In this document: in pieces, positions 1-10,122 of the stretch | How positions within the stretch are numbered: position 1 is the stretch's first letter | Layout: every line of letters begins with the position of its first letter | Assembly: GCF_037300705.1 (NCBI RefSeq) | Contig: NZ_CP147776.1 | Coordinates: 4,526,001 to 4,590,000, forward strand | Length of the DNA stretch: 64,000 nt | From: Massilia sp. W12 | Lineage (GTDB): Bacteria; Pseudomonadota; Gammaproteobacteria; Burkholderiales; Burkholderiaceae_D | Direction of reading: 5' to 3' | The notes under the pieces: generated by a model | What the model was told of the DNA's origin: nothing | What the model saw: the letters and a program-made list of their open reading frames with translations, nothing else | The model's database searches: none | Translations under genes and position numbers: made by a program

Positions 1-513
1 ATCGGCCTGACCGATTCCCTGACCGGCATTTATAACCGGCGCTATGTGGATCGGCGCTTACTGGAAGAAGTGGCGCGGGCACGCCGCACCGGCTACCATT
101 TTTCCGCGATGTATATCGACATCGACCATTTCAAACATGTGAATGACAGCGTGGGCCATCTGGGCGGCGATGAAGTGCTGCGCGAAGTGGCTGCGCGCAT
201 CAAGGCTGAACTGCGGCAATCGGATGCGCTGGGCCGTTTTGGCGGCGAGGAATTCGTGGTCTTGCTGGTTGACGCCGATATGGAAAGCGCGCGCAGCGTG
301 GCCGAGCGAATCCGCAACAGCATGGAGCGCAACCCCTTTGTGCTGTCCACCGGCATTTCCCTGCAAGTCACGGTCTCGCTCGGGGTCGCCACCTTGATAG
401 ACGATGAAAATGACAGTGTGGAACAGCTGTCCATGCAATTGCTGGCCCAGGCTGACCATGCTTTATATGAAGCCAAGCAGAGCGGGCGCAACCGGGTTGT
501 CAGTTTTCAGTGA
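1..513 (+). CDS. Diguanylate cyclase (GGDEF domain), C-terminal part
   Basis: The reading frame is open from the first base, so the N-terminus lies outside the window. What remains is an almost complete GGDEF domain, which makes cyclic di-GMP from two GTP. It starts at the LTDSLTGIYNRR element. The active-site loop is GGEEF at 241-255, a catalytically competent variant. An RxxD inhibitory I-site (RQSD, 214-225) sits exactly five residues before it, so product inhibition is expected. The gene ends shortly after the usual domain end, so nothing follows the cyclase. Any sensor domain upstream is not visible. Confidence 0.93.
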   Translation: MGLTDSLTGIYNRRYVDRRLLEEVARARRTGYHFSAMYIDIDHFKHVNDSVGHLGGDEVLREVAARIKAELRQSDALGRFGGEEFVVLLVDADMESARSVAERIRNSMERNPFVLSTGISLQVTVSLGVATLIDDENDSVEQLSMQLLAQADHALYEAKQSGRNRVVSFQ

Positions 514-912
514 CGCGCCGGTTTGAATCCGCCGCTGCGGCGCAGCTTTGCGCTTACAATCAAAACCGGCGCTGCTGGGCCAAACAGGGTTTGTTGTGAA
601 AAGCTTGCCCGGATGCAACCTCTTGGGTGTATGATCAACAGGCGGCGTATGCCTGAATACACCGGGCAAGGCAGTATTGCCGACAGATAAAATATGCTGA
701 ACAGGGAGCTTGGCCTGACAGCCTGCCGGGGTTAGAGAATCGTAGCGAAAAATCTGCAGGGCGAGGATTGATTTTGCCGGTATTGCAGCATCAATAGAAA
801 AACTATTGATCAAAAAGGCGCGGAAATACAATCCAATCTGCTGGTTTTGCAGTAGATTTTTTAAGTCCGATCAGTTGCCAGCCCGATTGCTGTTGCAAGG
901 AATGAAGCGACG
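514..912. other. Intergenic region with a perfect 8-bp hairpin
   Basis: No convincing gene is seen in this 400-base gap. A perfect inverted repeat, ATCAATAG (790-797) and CTATTGAT (803-810) with an all-A loop, lies about 100 bases before the hybrid kinase start. A weak promoter-like pair, TTGATC (806-811) and TACAAT (827-832), has a 15-base spacer, shorter than ideal. The hairpin could be an operator or a weak terminator. Its function is not shown by the sequence. Confidence 0.4.
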
Positions 913-3900
913 ATGCCACTTTCAACTCCGGAAGCCAAAACGCCAGATAAGCTGATTGCAGAAGCATGGGCTTGTTTGCACCGCGACAGACGGCAGGCGC
1001 AACGCCTGGCCGATGTCGCTGTTGAGCTGTGCCGGGAACAGGGCAAAATGCGCGAATTGCTCTCGGCGCGCACGGTTGCGCTGGCCTGCACCGCGTTTGC
1101 CGTGCCGACCCAGGGCTTGTTGCCGCAAATGGAAGAACTGGCGGAAGAATGCCGGGTGCAATCCGACCGCGACAATTTGTGTTTGATCCGCGCCGCCACC
1201 GCGCGCCTGCACTGGCGGCTCGGGCAAGGGGAATTGGGGCGCGCCATTTTCCGCGAAGAGATTGAAAGCGTGCTGGATCAGCTTGATGAACGCACCCGTT
1301 TCAATGTTCTGCTGCCCTGCAGTATCTGCTTTTTCGGTTTTGACACCCTCAGCATGATGCGCCTGGAATACAGCGCGCTGGAGCTGGCCACCCGTTTCAA
1401 CGATCCGGTGTGCCGCGCGCGCGTGCTGGGCAGCCTGGGCTCCACCCACGTCACCTATGGCAATTATGAGCATGGCCTGAAAGTACTGAACGAAGCGCAG
1501 CACTTATCACGCCAATTGCAGATCAGCGATTACATCGACAATATCAATGGCAACACCCTGCTGGCCTTGATCGCGCTGGGCCGCATGGATGAGGCGCAGC
1601 AACAGGCTGAACAGTGGTTGAGCGAACGCGGCCACCAGTTTGATAATTACAACTCGCTGTTTTCTTATTCGCTGGCAATTTACATCCTGAGCGAGCAAGG
1701 CGAATATGAGCGCGCCGGGCAATACATCGCGTATTGCGACCAGCAATTGGCCAGCATCCGCGCCGCCGGTGAAATCGATGCGTTTCAAGACACCCTGCTC
1801 AATCTGGGCTGGGCGCATGGGGCCTGGCTGCGCAGCCAGGGCCGCTATCAGGAAGCGATTGCGCGCATCAGCGCTGACCGGCCATATTTTGAACTGTGCC
1901 AGGATCTGTTTTTCCAGGTTCACGCCTGGCAGGAATTGGCGCACTGCCACGCCGAACTCGGCCAATGGCGCGAAGCCTTTGCCGCCCATGTCGAATACAA
2001 CCGCCTGCAAAGCCAGTTGCTGAATGACGCCAACGCCACCCGCATGCATTCGCTGACGATAGAACATCAAGTGTATGACGAACAGCAGGCGCGCCAGAAA
2101 GCTGAAGAATCGACCCGCGCCAAATCCGATTTCCTGGCCAATATGAGCCACGAGATCCGCACCCCGATGAACGCCATCATCGGCATGTCGCATCTGGTGC
2201 TGAACACTGAGCTTAATAACAAGCAGCAAGACTATGTGTCGAAAATCCACCGCGCCGCCATGTCGCTGCTGGGCATCATCAACGACATTCTGGATTTTTC
2301 CAAGATCGAAGCCGGCAAGGTCGATCTGGAGCAAACCCCGTTCGCCCTGGAAGAAGTGTTCGCCAGCGTGGCGGCGGTGACGCGGCAAAAAGCGGTTGAG
2401 AAACAGCTGGAATTCTCCCTGCATCTGCCGGAGGGCGTGCCGCGCCATTTGCAAGGCGACCCCTTGCGCCTGGGGCAGATCCTGATCAATCTGGTGAATA
2501 ATGCGATCAAATTCACCGAGCGCGGCGATGTCGAACTGGCCTGCATGCTGCAAGGCGTCAAGCAAGGCCGCGCCAAGCTGATGTTTTCCGTGCGCGATTC
2601 CGGCATCGGCATGAGTGCGGAACAACGCGCCAAACTGTTCAAACCCTTTTCCCAGGCGGATGACTCGACCACCCGCAAATACGGCGGCACCGGCCTTGGC
2701 TTATCGATTTCACAACATCTGGTGGGCCTGATGGGGGGCAAAATCACCGTCGAGAGCGAACCGGGCAAAGGGGCGAACTTCCATTTTTCGATTGAATTGC
2801 CGCTGGCGGCGGAAAGCGAAGTGTCCGAAGTCTTGCCGCCGGTCTTGAACGGGGCCAGGATTTTAGTGGTGGACGACAGCCGTCTGGCGCGCGCCATCCT
2901 GGTGGAAGCGCTGCAGGCGCTGCCGGTGCGGGTGGATGCCGCCGCCACCGGCAAAGAAGCCCTGTTGGCGGTGCGCGCGGCAGATGCGGCGCGCGACCCC
3001 TTCCTGCTGGTGTTGACAGATTTGCAAATGCCGGAAATCGGCGGCATCGAACTCACACGCCGCATTTGCAGCGACGACTTGCTGGCGGTCAAACCGAAAA
3101 TCGTGCTGGTCACATCCTACGACCGCGATGATGTGCAACGCGAAGCGGAAAGCGTGGGGGTCAGCGGCTTTTTGTTCAAACCCATCAGCCGTTCGCTGCT
3201 GGTGGACACCCTGGTTTCTTTATTCGCCGGCCGAGTGCCGGCGCAACGCAGCGCCCCGCCGCCGCGGGAGAAAAAGGTCGAGGCGCCGCAGCGCATTTTC
3301 GATGGCGCCCGCGTTTTGCTGGCCGAAGACAATGACATCAACCAGCAAATCGCGGTCGAACTGCTGGCCAGCGTTGGGGTGCAGGCGGATATTGCGAATA
3401 ATGGACAGGAAGCGGTGGACAAGGTCTTGCGCGCCGACGTACCGTATCAATTGGTCTTGATGGATTTGCAAATGCCGCTGATGGACGGGCATGAAGCCAC
3501 GCGCATGATACGGCGCGACCAACGCTTCGCCCACATTCCCATCATCGCCATGACCGCGCATGCGCTGGCCGATATCCGCCAGCGCGCAATGGAAGATGGC
3601 ATGCAGGACTATCTGACCAAGCCGGTGAATCCGGATCAGTTATATGAAACGCTCAAGCGCTGGCTCAAACCGGCAAGCGCGGCAACTCCCAGCCAGGCGC
3701 AACCCGCTTCTGCGCTGGCGCCCGCCGCCGCGCCTGTGCGCGCTCCTGCTCCCGCGCCCGCTCCGGCACCCGTCCCGGTTTCTGCGCCGGCGACCCCGCT
3801 GGCAGCGCCAATGCCGGCGCCGGTGCAAGCGCCTGCGCCCGCCGCGCCGCTTGCCCCTGCCGTGACAACGCCGCCGGCGGCAGCCGCGCCGGCGCCGCAA

Positions 3901-4518
3901 GCGCATACGCCTTCAGCGGCGCAGACCGAAGTGCGCCTGCCGCATATCGAAGGCTTGGATTGTGAAGATGGCTTGAGCCGGGTCAATCAAGATCCGCGTT
4001 TTTACTGCCAGCTGCTGGAGCGTTTCCGTATCTCGCAACGCAAACTCAGCCTGCAAGTGCGCCAGGACTGGGCGAATGGCATGAAACAAGATGCCGTGCG
4101 GCGCGTCCACAGCTTACGCGGCGTGGCGGCGAATATCGGCGCAATGAATCTGCAAAAACGCGCTGAAGCGCTGGAAATGTATATGAACAGCTGCCACCAG
4201 CAAAACCCGCAAGACCGGCTGTGGCTGCAACATATGCAGAATATGGAAAATGCGCTCAAGCAATTGCTGGACGGCCTGGATGCGCATTTCGACCCCGACG
4301 GCTCGCTCGACAAAGGCGCCGTCAATGCGCACGCCAATCTGGCCCAGCTCAAAAGCATGCTGGCCGAAGACCGCGCCGATGCGGTGTATTTCTTTGAGAA
4401 CGTCAAAACCAGCCTGGAAACCCTGCTTAACGCCGATCAGCTTGGCAGAGTCGCCAACCATATCCGCCAATTTGAATTCGAGGACGCACACCGGCTGCTG
4501 GCCGCCTGTCAGACTTGA
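913..4518 (+). CDS. Hybrid sensor histidine kinase: TPR sensor, HisKA-HATPase, two receivers, Hpt
   Basis: This 1201-residue phosphorelay kinase has no evident signal peptide or membrane segment. Residues 1 to about 390 are helical TPR-like repeats, suggesting a cytoplasmic protein-binding sensor. HisKA follows with phosphoacceptor His413 in SHEIRTPMN. The ATPase has an N box near 526-533 and glycine boxes at D562-G566 and G591-G596. Receiver 1 (649 onward) has acidic D654/D655 and phosphoacceptor D703. Receiver 2 (799 onward) has E805/D806 and D851. A Pro/Ala-rich linker covers about 918-1003. A C-terminal Hpt domain carries His1066 in HSLRG. All relay residues are present, so a full His-Asp-His relay is expected. 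The output regulator is not adjacent. The start follows AAGGA at 897-901. Confidence 0.95.
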   Translation: MPLSTPEAKTPDKLIAEAWACLHRDRRQAQRLADVAVELCREQGKMRELLSARTVALACTAFAVPTQGLLPQMEELAEECRVQSDRDNLCLIRAATARLHWRLGQGELGRAIFREEIESVLDQLDERTRFNVLLPCSICFFGFDTLSMMRLEYSALELATRFNDPVCRARVLGSLGSTHVTYGNYEHGLKVLNEAQHLSRQLQISDYIDNINGNTLLALIALGRMDEAQQQAEQWLSERGHQFDNYNSLFSYSLAIYILSEQGEYERAGQYIAYCDQQLASIRAAGEIDAFQDTLLNLGWAHGAWLRSQGRYQEAIARISADRPYFELCQDLFFQVHAWQELAHCHAELGQWREAFAAHVEYNRLQSQLLNDANATRMHSLTIEHQVYDEQQARQKAEESTRAKSDFLANMSHEIRTPMNAIIGMSHLVLNTELNNKQQDYVSKIHRAAMSLLGIINDILDFSKIEAGKVDLEQTPFALEEVFASVAAVTRQKAVEKQLEFSLHLPEGVPRHLQGDPLRLGQILINLVNNAIKFTERGDVELACMLQGVKQGRAKLMFSVRDSGIGMSAEQRAKLFKPFSQADDSTTRKYGGTGLGLSISQHLVGLMGGKITVESEPGKGANFHFSIELPLAAESEVSEVLPPVLNGARILVVDDSRLARAILVEALQALPVRVDAAATGKEALLAVRAADAARDPFLLVLTDLQMPEIGGIELTRRICSDDLLAVKPKIVLVTSYDRDDVQREAESVGVSGFLFKPISRSLLVDTLVSLFAGRVPAQRSAPPPREKKVEAPQRIFDGARVLLAEDNDINQQIAVELLASVGVQADIANNGQEAVDKVLRADVPYQLVLMDLQMPLMDGHEATRMIRRDQRFAHIPIIAMTAHALADIRQRAMEDGMQDYLTKPVNPDQLYETLKRWLKPASAATPSQAQPASALAPAAAPVRAPAPAPAPAPVPVSAPATPLAAPMPAPVQAPAPAAPLAPAVTTPPAAAAPAPQAHTPSAAQTEVRLPHIEGLDCEDGLSRVNQDPRFYCQLLERFRISQRKLSLQVRQDWANGMKQDAVRRVHSLRGVAANIGAMNLQKRAEALEMYMNSCHQQNPQDRLWLQHMQNMENALKQLLDGLDAHFDPDGSLDKGAVNAHANLAQLKSMLAEDRADAVYFFENVKTSLETLLNADQLGRVANHIRQFEFEDAHRLLAACQT

Positions 4519-4783
4519 CAAGGCCGCCGGCCCAGCCGGCAAAGCCCGCCCGGAGCATGCCGGCGCCATGCTGGCAGTAAAACAACACTGGATAAAAACA
4601 GCTGTTTATTTATACAGTAATGTGCTACTGTAAACCCTATCGCATCCATGCACGCAGCCATGAATGTCGTAACTGATCCGCTGCGTACCTGGAGGCATCG
4701 CCGGCATTGACGCGGGCCACAACACAGCGCCCATGATTCCGCCGGCCTTGTTCAACCTTGACCAGTATTCCAGTGAGATCGCC

Positions 4784-5008
4784 ATGACAGATTTGCCGCT
4801 CGACATCCATGCCCGTTTCAACCAGGCGCAAAACCGCCCGCCGCTGCAATGCCGCATTGGCCGCCGCACCCTCAGCCTGCGGCGCGACTACCGTAAGCGT
4901 TTTTACAGCGTCAATCCGCTGCTGGACTGCGGCGCCGGGTTTGAACGCGGCCATCTGGAAATTCTGCTGCTGGGCCGCTGGCTGCTGGAGCTTGGCCGCG
5001 CAGACTAA
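4784..5008 (+). CDS. Small hypothetical protein (74 aa)
   Basis: This short basic protein is read from ATG 4784. It has an Arg-rich middle (IGRRTLSLRRDYRKR) and a Leu-rich C-terminus (EILLLGRWLLELG). No family is recognised. The amino-acid composition and a possible amphipathic C-terminal helix look protein-like. No strong ribosome binding site is visible, and an in-frame ATG lies at 4733. It follows the hybrid kinase by 265 bases and is probably independent. It may be a spurious frame. Confidence 0.45.
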   Translation: MTDLPLDIHARFNQAQNRPPLQCRIGRRTLSLRRDYRKRFYSVNPLLDCGAGFERGHLEILLLGRWLLELGRAD

Positions 5009-5643
5009 TGCCGGGCGCAGGCTGCCTGAGCATTACGGCCAATGACGATTGAATTTGATTTCCGATTGCTTGATCCAGTGTTGCCCCCGGTCGGCGCAGC
5101 ATACTCCCAGGACCTTGCTTGTGCTGCGCGCAGTTTGGCGCAGCTTTTTTTTTGCTTTTCGCATACGGCGCATGTGAGGGAAATATCCGAAACTTTGTGC
5201 GCCGCGTCCGCTGCATGAATCATGCACAGGCTTAGTGAGGCGCAAGTCAAGAAAAAAGAAATGAAATCAGCCGCTTCCCATATCCCTTGCCCACTTCCCT
5301 GCTCTCCTCAATCTTCCGCAAGCACAGAAAGCAGCATGCGCGACTTGCCGCAGCAATACAGCAGCGCCCATGGTCTTTGCAGATTTTCCCCAATTCATGC
5401 AGGCGCTCCCGATGCTCGTGCAACGGCGCAATGGTTTTGCGCAGCCTGAGAAAAATGCGCAGGTGCGAATCCGCCACATGGCGGCTTGTTTCTCGCATAA
5501 AAAAATAAACAAACCCGGCTTGTGCCGGCCTGGCAGGCGCATATCGCAAAAAAGCAAGCTGATACACAACACGCAGCATGCCGATTTGTATTCACTGCCG
5601 CCTTTCGCTATGCTGAACAACATTCCCGGCCAATCCTGCAATC
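5009..5643. other. Intergenic region, no supported gene
   Basis: In this 635-base stretch open frames exist on both strands, but none has a recognisable domain or a credible ribosome binding site, and their composition is rich in Cys, His and Arg, as expected from out-of-frame reading. No clear terminator, tRNA or repeat is seen. Confidence 0.5.
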
Positions 5644-7014
5644 ATGAAACGCTGCCAACATCCCGACCATCCACATTGCACCCAATGGGTGCTGCCCGGC
5701 GCGGCGGTATGCGGTGCGCAGCATGTGCAGCCGCAGCGCGAGCGCGCCTTGGAGCAGGCGGCGCGCAGTTGGCAAGCGCAAGCCTGGCAAGGTCAGCGCG
5801 CACAGTTGCGGGTCTCGGGTTTTGATCCGCGCGCGGCTGGCGGGCGCCAGAGCATACGCTTGCATATCCTGGGCATTCCGGCGGCGCCGCAGGGGCATAT
5901 GCAGCTGGTGGCGCGCTCTGAATTGCTGGCCGGCGGAATTGCGCATTTGCGTTTTGACGCCGGCGCGCATGGACAATGGCAACCGCAGCTGCTGCAGTTT
6001 TCTTCACACGGCAAATTACACGGGCAATATGCGATTGAAGTCGAATTGCAATTGCAGGCGCAGGTGGTGCGCCGCTGGCGCGGCGCGCTGGTGATTCTGG
6101 CCCCGCGACGCGACGCCAGCTTAGCGCAAATCCATCAAAGCTATCTGTCCACCCATAAAAATGTGCGCATCCACGCCGAAGATGGCGCGATCGCCAATTT
6201 GCAAGGTTTGCTGGCGATGCCGGGCGCGATGACGCTGGAGCTTGAGGCGAAAAACGGCGCATTGGCGCAATTGGACATGCAAGGCGCGCTGGCTGCCGAG
6301 CCAAGCCCGACCGGGCTGGCGCAATTGTCATGGGATGAGGATTTATTCGAGATTGAAGCAGCGCCGCTGGCGAGTGCGCCGGCCCGCGCGCAAGCCTGCA
6401 TCTGTTTGCACACCCCCGGCCTGGTGGCGCATGTGCGCCTGTTTGCGCAGGATGAATTTGTGCTGGGCCGCTGGCAAGCCGGGCCGGCGCAACAGCAGGC
6501 CGACCTCCGTTTAGCCCCGTTTGCCGCCGGCCATCCGCAACTGGATGGCATGGCGCGCCGCATCAGCGCGCGCCATGCGCTGATCCGTGCGCGTGAGAAT
6601 GGCTGGGAGATTGAGGATGTGTCACGCTTCGGTTTGTTGCTGGATGGCCAATGGCCGGGGCGCCATCAGGCGCGCACACTCAGCGCTGGCATGCGGCTGG
6701 AATGTTGCCACAGCTTTCCCGGCCTGCTGCAATTGGAAGTGGCGGCGCTGACGCCGCAGCTGCTGGTGCTGCAGCGTTGCGATGCAGGCCGCCTGTATGA
6801 ATGTTTTTATCTGCTGAAACCGGAAACCCGTCCCGCCACCGAAAGCAAAATGCCGGCTGGATTGCCCTTGCTGTTTCATGAGCAGCAAGGCTTTTGGCGC
6901 CAGGATCAGCACAGCGGCTTGCGCCTGCGTCTGCTGCCGGGGGCCTTGGCGGCACAGGCCGAGATCAGCGATCTGGCCCCGGCCAGTGTCTTGCACGCGG
7001 CGGCGTATCCCTGA
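5644..7014 (+). CDS. FHA-domain protein with N-terminal Cys/His cluster
   Basis: This 456-residue protein begins with a short Cys/His-rich segment (MKRCQHPDHPHC and a later Cys and His), which could bind zinc. A long middle part, rich in Gln and Ala, is not assigned. From about residue 255 a forkhead-associated fold is visible: LGR, then the phosphothreonine-binding ISARHALI motif near 305-312, then IEDVSRFGLLLDG. FHA domains bind phosphothreonine peptides, so a protein kinase or secretion-type regulatory partner is expected, but none is nearby. It converges on the histidine kinase gene with a six-base gap. The FHA call is good; the overall role is unknown. Confidence 0.8.
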   Translation: MKRCQHPDHPHCTQWVLPGAAVCGAQHVQPQRERALEQAARSWQAQAWQGQRAQLRVSGFDPRAAGGRQSIRLHILGIPAAPQGHMQLVARSELLAGGIAHLRFDAGAHGQWQPQLLQFSSHGKLHGQYAIEVELQLQAQVVRRWRGALVILAPRRDASLAQIHQSYLSTHKNVRIHAEDGAIANLQGLLAMPGAMTLELEAKNGALAQLDMQGALAAEPSPTGLAQLSWDEDLFEIEAAPLASAPARAQACICLHTPGLVAHVRLFAQDEFVLGRWQAGPAQQQADLRLAPFAAGHPQLDGMARRISARHALIRARENGWEIEDVSRFGLLLDGQWPGRHQARTLSAGMRLECCHSFPGLLQLEVAALTPQLLVLQRCDAGRLYECFYLLKPETRPATESKMPAGLPLLFHEQQGFWRQDQHSGLRLRLLPGALAAQAEISDLAPASVLHAAAYP

Positions 7015-7020
7015 TGCGTC

Positions 7021-9126
7021 TTAAGCAACACGCTGCAAACTGAGCACAAAACTCACCCCATCCGCCTCATTCTGCGCCACAATCGCGCCGCCCATTTTCG
7101 CCATATAAGTTTTGGCGACAAATAAGCCCTGTCCCCGATTGCCATGCGCGGCGGCATCCAGCTGATCCGAGACGCCATATTCAAAAATCTTGCTCAGCAT
7201 ATCCTCTGCGATGTGCGGCCCTTGATTGCGGATTTTAATGATGGCGGTGGTTTCGCTGGCTTGCAGGCTGATTGTGATTGCGCTGCCCGGAACCCGGAAA
7301 CGCTCCGCATTGCGCAGCACATGTGTCACCACGTCTTCAAGCGAATATTCATCGGCGCGCACCGGCAAAGCCTCACGCTGTCCCTGATATTCGATCTGGC
7401 CGATGCCGACCATGGGCGCATTCGCCGCCACATGCTGTAAGAAGGCCGCCAGATCGACTTCATCCAAGGCCAGCACGGTGGTTTGAAACGCCTCGCTGGG
7501 CGAGGCGCTGCCATACAGGACACGCAAGGCTTGCTGCATGCGCAGCAGATAGCGCCGGCTGGAATCGTCTTCTGCACTGTGCAACACCAGCAAGGATTGC
7601 AGCGGGGACATGATTTCATGCCCGACCGCATGCCAAACCTGTTTTTCCTGCTCGGTGCGGATGGCTTCGCGCTCAACATCTTCTTTCACGCGCCGCAACA
7701 AATCATGCAGACAGGAAGCCAGGATGCCCATTTCATCATTGCCGCGCAAATCGGACATGGTGAATTGCTGCAAGCCGCCGGCTCCTTTGACTGATTTCGA
7801 TAAGGAACTGGCGCGCCGGGTCAAGCCGCTGATGCGCCGGATTAAGCCGATTTCAATCACCAGCCAGGCCAGCATCAAGGCCAGCATCATGGTTGAGACA
7901 AACCACACCATGCGCGAAGCCGTCGCCACCAAAACCCGGTTGGCGCTGCGCACATCGCCTTGCAGGAAAACATCATATTGATGCAACGGGGTGCTGATTT
8001 CATCATGCGCCTCCAACTGCATGCTGTGCACTTGAATCGGCAAGGCATGCACCAATGGCGCAAGCCAGGCAAACGGCTCCGGTTCTTCTTCAAAGCGGCC
8101 TGCGGTTAAAAACAAATCTTTGCTTTCGCCTTTTTTGCGCACCTTTAAAATCTCGCCGGGCAGTAAATGCTGTTGCAGATCCTGCAATATGAATGGCGGG
8201 TTGCCGCGCACCGCCGCGCTGTCAAAAATCGGATTGAGCCGGTCTGGCCCCAAGACTTGCACCCGCACTGCGATCTGCTGCAAATCAGGCGGCGGCCAGT
8301 GTGGCCGGCGGCGCTCTTGCATGGCGTTGAATAAGGCTTCCTGCAGCGGCGGCAAGGGCAGGCGCAGTGAGTAAAACACATTTTTCTCACAATCCGCCCC
8401 CAGTCCGTCCCGCTGCACGGGATTGCACTCTGCTTTTTGCCAAATCCAGCCGCGAAATTCCTTCACCGGACGGGCGTTGAGTTTGCCCTGATCGTGCGCC
8501 CAAAAACCGGTCAGACGGCCGCGCGCGCCGTTTGCCCCCGGCTCTGCTTCAAACGGGGCCAGCCATTCATAATCGCGGCCACGCAGGCTGACTTTGACGC
8601 GCACCCGGTGTGCAGCATCCCACTGCATCGCGCCGCGCGTGCGCTGCACCAGGCCGGTGCTGTTGAATTCGCCGGCGATATACAAAAAACTGCCGGCATA
8701 TGGATTATTTCCGATGCCGGCGCACAAGCCATTGCTGACGCCGTATTGCCGCATACAGCCGGACAGGGCAATCGCCTGCTGCACCTTGCCCTGATCATCA
8801 AAATCCAGCGCGGCGTATGGCAGCAGCCAGGGGTAAAGTTGCGCTGCGTTGGCTTGCTCATTGCCGGCCCAGGGGTTGAGCAGGGCCAGTTGCCCGGCGG
8901 GATGGCGTAAGGTGGCGCTGATTTGCTTGCGGGTTTTGTCAAAGCTGCGCTGATAGCTTTCATAACTGAGCTGCTTTTCCTGCTGCAAGATACTGAGCGC
9001 TAAGGCGACGCTGGCCAAGGCCAGCAAGATGAATGCACTGCGAATCAAGATCCGCAAGCGGAATGAGGCTATCCATTGCCAGCCCCGGCGCGCCTGCTGC
9101 GGCAGGCCTTGCCACAAAGTACGCAT
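7021..9126 (-). CDS. Membrane sensor histidine kinase
   Basis: This 701-residue orphan-class sensor has a membrane segment at about 24-44, a large periplasmic region to about 405, a second membrane segment at about 409-431, then a HAMP-like linker. The dimerisation and phosphoacceptor motif GHEIMSPLQ places the histidine at residue 503. The ATPase domain ends with NRGQGLFVAKTYMAKMGG. ATG 9126 is chosen over TTG 9129 because the upstream regulator stop (TGA, 9126-9128) overlaps it as TGATG, typical of translational coupling. It forms a two-gene operon with that regulator. The periplasmic domain resembles no named sensor, so the ligand is unknown. Confidence 0.93.
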   Translation of the reverse strand: MRTLWQGLPQQARRGWQWIASFRLRILIRSAFILLALASVALALSILQQEKQLSYESYQRSFDKTRKQISATLRHPAGQLALLNPWAGNEQANAAQLYPWLLPYAALDFDDQGKVQQAIALSGCMRQYGVSNGLCAGIGNNPYAGSFLYIAGEFNSTGLVQRTRGAMQWDAAHRVRVKVSLRGRDYEWLAPFEAEPGANGARGRLTGFWAHDQGKLNARPVKEFRGWIWQKAECNPVQRDGLGADCEKNVFYSLRLPLPPLQEALFNAMQERRRPHWPPPDLQQIAVRVQVLGPDRLNPIFDSAAVRGNPPFILQDLQQHLLPGEILKVRKKGESKDLFLTAGRFEEEPEPFAWLAPLVHALPIQVHSMQLEAHDEISTPLHQYDVFLQGDVRSANRVLVATASRMVWFVSTMMLALMLAWLVIEIGLIRRISGLTRRASSLSKSVKGAGGLQQFTMSDLRGNDEMGILASCLHDLLRRVKEDVEREAIRTEQEKQVWHAVGHEIMSPLQSLLVLHSAEDDSSRRYLLRMQQALRVLYGSASPSEAFQTTVLALDEVDLAAFLQHVAANAPMVGIGQIEYQGQREALPVRADEYSLEDVVTHVLRNAERFRVPGSAITISLQASETTAIIKIRNQGPHIAEDMLSKIFEYGVSDQLDAAAHGNRGQGLFVAKTYMAKMGGAIVAQNEADGVSFVLSLQRVA

Positions 9127-9857
9127 CAAACCCGTCCCTGATCCACCCAGCGGAAGCCGCGCATCGGCACATTTTCTATCGCCGCAAAATCGCCATCGAT
9201 TTCACGAAATGCTTCGCGGATGGTGGAAACATGTTTGCGGATATTGTCGCGGTTGCGGCCACTCTTGACGACTTCAAACAAGTCTTCGTAAGACACCACC
9301 TGGCCGCGTTTTTCATACAGCACGGTGAGGATGCGCTGCGCGGTCAGCGGCAGATTGATGCGTTGCCCGCGCCAGGTTGGATTGCGCTGGCGCAGCGGAT
9401 CGATTTCCAGGGTCTCGCGGCTTTGTTCTTCTTTGCGTGCGGCATCGGCGTTTTTGTCGCGCCGGTCTTTCACGGCGCGCAGCATTTCCAGCACGGTTTC
9501 GATGAAGTCGTCTTCGCTGAAGGTGGTTTTTTGCAGATAATCCCAGGCGTCCAGCGCCTTCATGATGGAGCGGTAAATGGTGGCGGGCATGGCCGAAACC
9601 ACCAACACCGGAATCGGCCAGGCGCGACTTTGCGCCAATTTATTGATGGTGTTGATGATGGCCACGCCGGCATGACGCTCGCGCCCGAGTTCGATATCCA
9701 GCAAGACCAGATCATATTCTTTACTGAGCAAAGCGCTTTCCGCATCATCGCGGGAAAACCATTGCTCCACCACGGCGCCGGGACGCGCCGCCTCCACCCA
9801 GGCTTTCAGCTGATTGCTGGTCGGGATATCGTCTTCAATAATGGCCACACATGCCAT
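9126..9857 (-). CDS. Response regulator, OmpR/PhoB-like output
   Basis: This 243-residue regulator has an N-terminal receiver with acidic E8/D9/D10 and phosphoacceptor D54 in LVLLDIELG. The C-terminal winged helix (about 165-243) has the pattern LTAQRILTVLYEKRGQ, with NIRKHVSTIREAF as the probable recognition helix and GFRW at the end. ATG 9857 is chosen because CAGGAG lies six bases upstream on the minus strand. A longer open frame to 10085 has a non-protein-like N-terminus. It is the partner of the downstream kinase, with overlapping stop and start. Confidence 0.93.
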   Translation of the reverse strand: MACVAIIEDDIPTSNQLKAWVEAARPGAVVEQWFSRDDAESALLSKEYDLVLLDIELGRERHAGVAIINTINKLAQSRAWPIPVLVVSAMPATIYRSIMKALDAWDYLQKTTFSEDDFIETVLEMLRAVKDRRDKNADAARKEEQSRETLEIDPLRQRNPTWRGQRINLPLTAQRILTVLYEKRGQVVSYEDLFEVVKSGRNRDNIRKHVSTIREAFREIDGDFAAIENVPMRGFRWVDQGRV

Positions 9858-10122
9858 GCTGCTCTCCTGGTTCATGGCGCGCGCCATTCCTGGCTCAAGT
9901 ATAGCCGCGCCACGCTGGCCGGCGCGCGCGCGTGAGTTTTTCTTCACACAACGGAAGCAGGAGCGGCGCAGCCAGAAGATTTGCATCTGCGCACGCGCTT
10001 GAACCCTCTGTCGATTCCAAGCGATCATACTGTCCTGGCGCGAACCATCAGTCCGGCAGACTGAACGACTGCATGCGCCAGACATTCAAGCGGCCAGCCT
10101 GGCCGCTGCAGGGAGAGGCGGG

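Noticed and set aside
3636-3986. Long open frames on both strands opposite the Pro/Ala linker of the hybrid kinase
   Set aside because: They arise from GC-rich repeated codons and have Gly/Arg/Ala-rich composition without domains.
5247-5825. Several open frames in the gap before the FHA gene
   Set aside because: No ribosome binding sites, no domains, and amino-acid use typical of non-coding frames.
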